In this document: in pieces, positions 10,954-13,800 of the stretch
Layout of the letters: the number at the start of each line of letters is the position of its first letter
Numbering within the stretch: the stretch's first letter is position 1
Source of the DNA: an uncultured Bacilli bacterium
Lineage (GTDB): Bacteria; Bacillota_I; Bacilli_A; RF39; UBA660
Length of the DNA: 13,800 bases
Direction: 5' to 3'
Assembly: GCA_934090795.1 (NCBI GenBank)
Contig: CAKOJQ010000018.1
Location: 1 to 13,800, forward strand
Notes under the pieces: model-generated
The model's input: only the letters and a program-made list of their open reading frames with translations
Databases searched by the model: none
What the model was told of the DNA's origin: nothing
Program-made: the position numbers and the translations under genes

Positions 10954-12077
10954 GCATTATTAATCATGTAAGGATTTTCGCTTGTTCCATCACCACTAAC
11001 AACAGATAAATCCCCACTTACATTTACAACAATTTTTAAAGTAGAAGAATTACTAGCATTGGACAACATTACTGCTCCAGACATAATCTTAAATACTTTA
11101 TAAGAACTATCTTTATCAGCTGTTAATGTTAACATATTATTATAAGAAGAACTATTAAAATAATTATAATTTGTACAAGATTCACTTAATACCGCGTTAC
11201 AATTAGGATCTAAACTAGCTCTAAAATATTCATAAAGAGCAATAGTTGAAATTGGAGTAGCTTCTGATTTAACACTACATTCAATTGAACCACTATTATC
11301 TGATTCATTAACACTTCTCTTACCAACACAATGTTCTCTTGGAATAAAGTATGCTTTTAATTCATCAGAATAAATATTACTTTTATAAATACTATCTAAT
11401 TTATCTCTTAATCTACTACTTAATCCATTTTCATAATAATTATTAATACCGTAATTAGCACCCTTATCAACATTATATCTATCATCCCAAACAGTAAAAT
11501 TTTCAGCCTTACCTTTATTTTCCACAAGTCTTATAGTACCATCTTCATTTATAGATATAATTCTAAATAACTCATTTTCAATAGAGATATAATTATTAAT
11601 GTTATCACCTTTAAATACATATTCATCATTAACTTGATATAAACCATTACCACTTGTAACTAAGTTATCACTTATAATAGTGTCATGTAAGTTTTTTGTT
11701 TTATACTTTTCTCCACAGTCTATATTTGGAACATATAAATAAGAACCATTATTATTATAAATTGTTACCTTTCCAGAACAATTAGCTTCCTCATCCTTAG
11801 TGTATTCATTAATACTTTTCATTAATCCTTCTTCAACTAATTTATTAATATTAACTTCAAGCTTACTACCTTTACTAGGTAATTCACTGCTGTTTGCATA
11901 TTTAGTTTTAACTTTACTAACCATTATTTTTTCAATTTCCTTATAAGAATATTTTTTTCCCTTATTAGTACAAGAGGCAAACATCATTAAAAATATTAAA
12001 ATAAGTAAAAATATGCCAGTACCAATTATTAATTTTTTTACAATAGGATTTTTCCATGTGTCTTTTAAAACTTTCAT
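10947..12077 (-). CDS. Membrane-anchored surface protein with pilin-like Cys-pair region (376 aa)
   Basis: Basic N-terminus, TM helix about 15-34 (KKLIIGTGIFLLILIFLMMF), then FASC at 33-36, a weak lipobox, so the anchor may be TM or lipid. Residues 44-121 contain a helix and a Cys-flanked strand region (Cys100, Cys121) with the pattern C-SGKVTIYNNN-YLYVPNIDC. Residues 153-185 read YVFKGDNINNYISIENELFR followed by IISINEDGTIRLVE, a strand-rich module widespread in exported proteins of gut Firmicutes. The C-terminus has SGDGTSENPYMI, a typical end of that group. Four further Cys are spread through 250-305. Function unknown. An extracellular or wall role is likely. It is divergent from the DUF3048 gene and has its own promoter (12122-12094). 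The SD (GGTG) is modest. Confidence 0.82.
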   Translation of the reverse strand: MKVLKDTWKNPIVKKLIIGTGIFLLILIFLMMFASCTNKGKKYSYKEIEKIMVSKVKTKYANSSELPSKGSKLEVNINKLVEEGLMKSINEYTKDEEANCSGKVTIYNNNGSYLYVPNIDCGEKYKTKNLHDTIISDNLVTSGNGLYQVNDEYVFKGDNINNYISIENELFRIISINEDGTIRLVENKGKAENFTVWDDRYNVDKGANYGINNYYENGLSSRLRDKLDSIYKSNIYSDELKAYFIPREHCVGKRSVNESDNSGSIECSVKSEATPISTIALYEYFRASLDPNCNAVLSESCTNYNYFNSSSYNNMLTLTADKDSSYKVFKIMSGAVMLSNASNSSTLKIVVNVSGDLSVVSGDGTSENPYMINNAK

Positions 12078-12093
12078 TTATATCACCAAAATT

Positions 12094-12122
12094 AGTATAA
12101 CAAATCATTATTTTTATTACAA
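12094..12122 (-). promoter_or_regulatory. Promoter of the 12077-10947 gene
   Basis: On the minus strand TTGTAA (12122-12117), 17 bp, then TATACT (12099-12094) preceded by TGT (extended -10), close to the ATG at 12077. Confidence 0.7.
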
Positions 12123-12189
12123 TCTATAAAAACTAGTTTTAAAAAGATTTTGATTATGTTATTATTTAATTATAGGAAAGAGTGTGTAT

Positions 12190-13221
12190 ATGAAATTTTT
12201 AAAAAATAAAAAAGTATTATTATCAATAATAGTTGTAGTTATTTTATTATTAGTTGGTTTACTTGTATTTTTAAATACTAAGAAAAATCCAAGTAGCGAC
12301 AATATAAAAGATGATGAAATTAGAACAACTACTAAGAAAGTAAATATTGTTAATGAAGACTCAAAATCTAGACCATATGCAGTTATGGTAAATAATGTTG
12401 ATGGAGCTAGAAAACTTCAATCAGGGCTTCAAGATGCTTATATGGTATATGAAATGATGGTTGAAGGTGGAATAACAAGATATCTTGCTTTATTCCTAGA
12501 TCAAACTACTGCTAGAATAGGATCTATTAGAAGTGCTAGACATTATTATTTAGATTATGCCCTAGAAAATGATGCAATCTATGTTCATCACGGATATAGT
12601 CCACAAGCTAGAGAAGATTGGTCAAAATTAGGTGTTGATCGTATTGAAGTAAATGATACAACAACAGGTTGGCGTGATAAAAAAGCATCTAAGACCTATG
12701 AATTTACTTTATTTTCTAGTATTGAAAAATTAAATAAAGGTATTGGAAGTAAAAGAACTGAAAGAACCAAAGACCTATTATTAAATTATAGTGCTGATGA
12801 ACTAGATTTTTCATCTATCGAAAATACAAAAGTAGCAAATACAGTAAATATTAAATATTCAAACATAACTAGAAATAACTATGTATATGATGCCAATAAC
12901 AAAGTATATTTAAGAAGCGTAAATGGTACTAAACAAACAGATTATGTAACAGGCAAACAACTAACAGTAAAAAATATTATTGTTTATTCAGTAAAATATA
13001 GCACAATCGATGACTATGGTCGTCAAACAATTGATAACGTTGGTACTGGTAATGGCTATTACATATCAAATGGAGTAGCAGTTCCAATAAAATGGAAAAA
13101 AGATTCTCGTTCATCCCAAACTATTTATAAACTTGAAAATGGTGAAGAACTTAAAGTTAATGATGGTAATACATTTATTCAAATTATGCCAACAAGTGGT
13201 TCATTAGAAATAACTGAATAA
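12190..13221 (+). CDS. YerB-like DUF3048 protein, membrane-anchored (343 aa)
   Basis: DUF3048 family (Bacillus YerB), exported proteins of unknown function. A basic start and one TM helix (about 9-29) are followed by a short linker. The N-terminal DUF3048 domain is clear: SRPYAVMVNNVDGARKLQSG (60-79), DAYMVYEMMVEGGITRYLAL, IGSIRSARHYYLDYA and HHGYSPQA. The C-terminal domain (about 210-343) includes YDANNKVYLRSVNG, YGRQTIDNVGTGNGYYISNG and the ending SGSLEITE. YerB is classed as a lipoprotein in Bacillus, but no lipobox Cys is seen here. ATG 12190 is chosen from AGGAAAGAG directly upstream. GTG 12184 is an in-frame alternative that overlaps the SD. A TGTTATTAT extended -10 lies about 30 bases before. 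The small membrane protein gene follows after 23 bases, probably in one operon. Confidence 0.88.
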   Translation: MKFLKNKKVLLSIIVVVILLLVGLLVFLNTKKNPSSDNIKDDEIRTTTKKVNIVNEDSKSRPYAVMVNNVDGARKLQSGLQDAYMVYEMMVEGGITRYLALFLDQTTARIGSIRSARHYYLDYALENDAIYVHHGYSPQAREDWSKLGVDRIEVNDTTTGWRDKKASKTYEFTLFSSIEKLNKGIGSKRTERTKDLLLNYSADELDFSSIENTKVANTVNIKYSNITRNNYVYDANNKVYLRSVNGTKQTDYVTGKQLTVKNIIVYSVKYSTIDDYGRQTIDNVGTGNGYYISNGVAVPIKWKKDSRSSQTIYKLENGEELKVNDGNTFIQIMPTSGSLEITE

Positions 13222-13244
13222 AATATAATATTATAGGAGGTAAT

Positions 13245-13478
13245 ATGGAATTTATTATGGAACACATCTTATTAATATCAACTATTGCTGCATTCATTAT
13301 ATTTACTATTATTGGTTATGTAGTTGACAATAGCAAAAATCAATCTAAAAAGGAAAAAGAAATATTAAAAGAACAAGCCACTGAAGAAATAACACCAAAT
13401 ATTGACATTCCTGTTGAAAAAGCAGAAACTACTGAAATTAAAGGCAAAAACATTGATTTAGATGACTTAAATAAATAA
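13245..13478 (+). CDS. Small single-pass membrane protein, unknown (77 aa)
   Basis: Not recognised. One hydrophobic helix (about 5-26, EHILLISTIAAFIIFTIIGYVV) is followed by a highly charged, probably disordered cytoplasmic tail rich in Lys and Glu, ending GKNIDLDDLNK. The strong SD TAGGAGG lies four bases before the ATG at 13245. A second ATG at 13257 would be too far from it. It sits 23 bases after the DUF3048 gene and is followed by a terminator, so it is the last gene of a two-gene unit. Its link to DUF3048 is by position only. Confidence 0.82.
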   Translation: MEFIMEHILLISTIAAFIIFTIIGYVVDNSKNQSKKEKEILKEQATEEITPNIDIPVEKAETTEIKGKNIDLDDLNK

Positions 13479-13491
13479 TCTAACAAATAAG

Positions 13492-13515
13492 AAGAGAGGT
13501 TATCTCTTTTTTTAT
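13492..13515 (+). terminator. Terminator of the DUF3048 operon
   Basis: AAGAGA (13492-13497) pairs with TCTCTT (13503-13508) around GGTTA, followed by a T run to about 13513. Confidence 0.8.
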
Positions 13516-13560
13516 TTGACTATAAATTATCAAATGATAATATACGAAAAAAATTGAATA

Positions 13561-13590
13561 TTGACTGGGGAGACGTTTTAATTGTATAAT
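13561..13590 (+). promoter_or_regulatory. Promoter of the SipW-type secreted protein gene
   Basis: TTGACT (13561-13566), an 18-bp spacer and TATAAT (13585-13590). The GGGGAGACG run in the spacer is strikingly GC-rich for this DNA and could be a regulator site. The start is predicted near 13597, with AGGAAGGA as SD for the ATG at 13619. Confidence 0.8.
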
Positions 13591-13618
13591 TTTCTATAGT
13601 AGAGGAAGGAAGAAAAAT

Positions 13619-13800
13619 ATGAAAGAAAACAAATTAATCACTATGGTAGTGATTGTAACAATTGTTAGTATATTGCTTGTCTTTTGTGGCATAACATACG
13701 CATACTTTACCGCATCTAATAACCAAGGCTCAACAGCAGTAGCAACAATTGATACAGGAAAGATGTTAATAACATATAATGATGGAACAGATAATATAGA
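13619..13800 (+). CDS. Secreted protein with SipW-type (TasA/CalY-like) signal peptide, partial
   Basis: Cut by the window end after 60 complete codons. The N-terminus MKENKLITMVVIVTIVSILL is a long hydrophobic signal segment (about 6-24), followed by GITYAYFTASNNQGSTAVAT. The (S/T)YAYFTA context is the cleavage region of proteins processed by SipW-type signal peptidases, as in TasA and CalY of Bacillus biofilm matrix. The mature part begins with a strand-rich segment, DTGKMLITYNDGTD. Related proteins are common in gut Firmicutes and not all form fibres, so fibre formation is only a possibility. A strong promoter and SD are present. Neighbouring surface protein genes suggest a cell-envelope block. 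Confidence 0.85.
   Translation, partial: MKENKLITMVVIVTIVSILLVFCGITYAYFTASNNQGSTAVATIDTGKMLITYNDGTDNI

Noticed and set aside
1..13800. Mycoplasma-type genetic code (TGA as Trp)
   Set aside because: Trp codons are TGG in every recognised gene, frames are complete with the standard code, and one TGA serves as a stop.

Overview
The window is very AT-rich, codes densely on both strands, and uses Shine-Dalgarno sites of the AGGAGG type together with sigma-A-like promoters, many with an extended TGn -10. The gene set (MscL, desulfoferrodoxin-type superoxide reductase, PlsC acyltransferases, a YerB/DUF3048 protein, a CotD-like coat protein, VPKTG and SipW-type surface proteins, a standalone omega subunit) points to a low-GC Firmicutes/Bacilli genome, probably one of the uncultured gut lineages related to Mollicutes. 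Trp is encoded by TGG and the ORFs are uninterrupted, so this is not the Mycoplasma code. TGA is used as a stop only once.

Layout. 1-590 has no long gene but is highly structured. It holds two same-orientation copies of a 137-bp element (361-bp period) that drive minus-strand transcripts. Each has a strong SD and a GTG start. In the complete copy the start opens a 31-codon, very hydrophobic peptide (379-284). A plus-strand small RNA with its own consensus promoter and terminator (about 183-290) converges on that peptide gene. It carries a stretch complementary to the peptide's start region. This matches the layout of a par/Fst-type type I toxin-antitoxin system and is the most interesting object here. 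590-3846 holds four hypothetical membrane proteins. Three belong to one divergent paralogous family (acidic-Asn N-terminal motif, coiled coil, two TM helices, coiled coil). The fourth is an unrelated two-TM protein. 3999-4895 is a membrane-anchored C39-like cysteine peptidase. 5018-5095 is tRNA-Arg(CCU) on the minus strand, followed by a superoxide reductase and mscL that overlap by one base.

6143-9320 is a tight operon: PlsC-type acyltransferase, acyl-CoA/ACP synthetase, then a second PlsC-type acyltransferase carrying an unusual insertion. Together they could activate free fatty acids and esterify them into phosphatidic acid (inference). 9438-13800 is mainly a cell-surface block: a Pro/Thr-rich VPKTG protein, a CotD-like His/Cys protein, rpoZ, a membrane-anchored surface protein (minus strand), a DUF3048 protein with a small membrane protein downstream, and the start of a SipW-type secreted protein cut by the window end.

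Predicted promoters, terminators, leaderless starts and RNA pairing were read by eye. None was tested by folding or alignment software.
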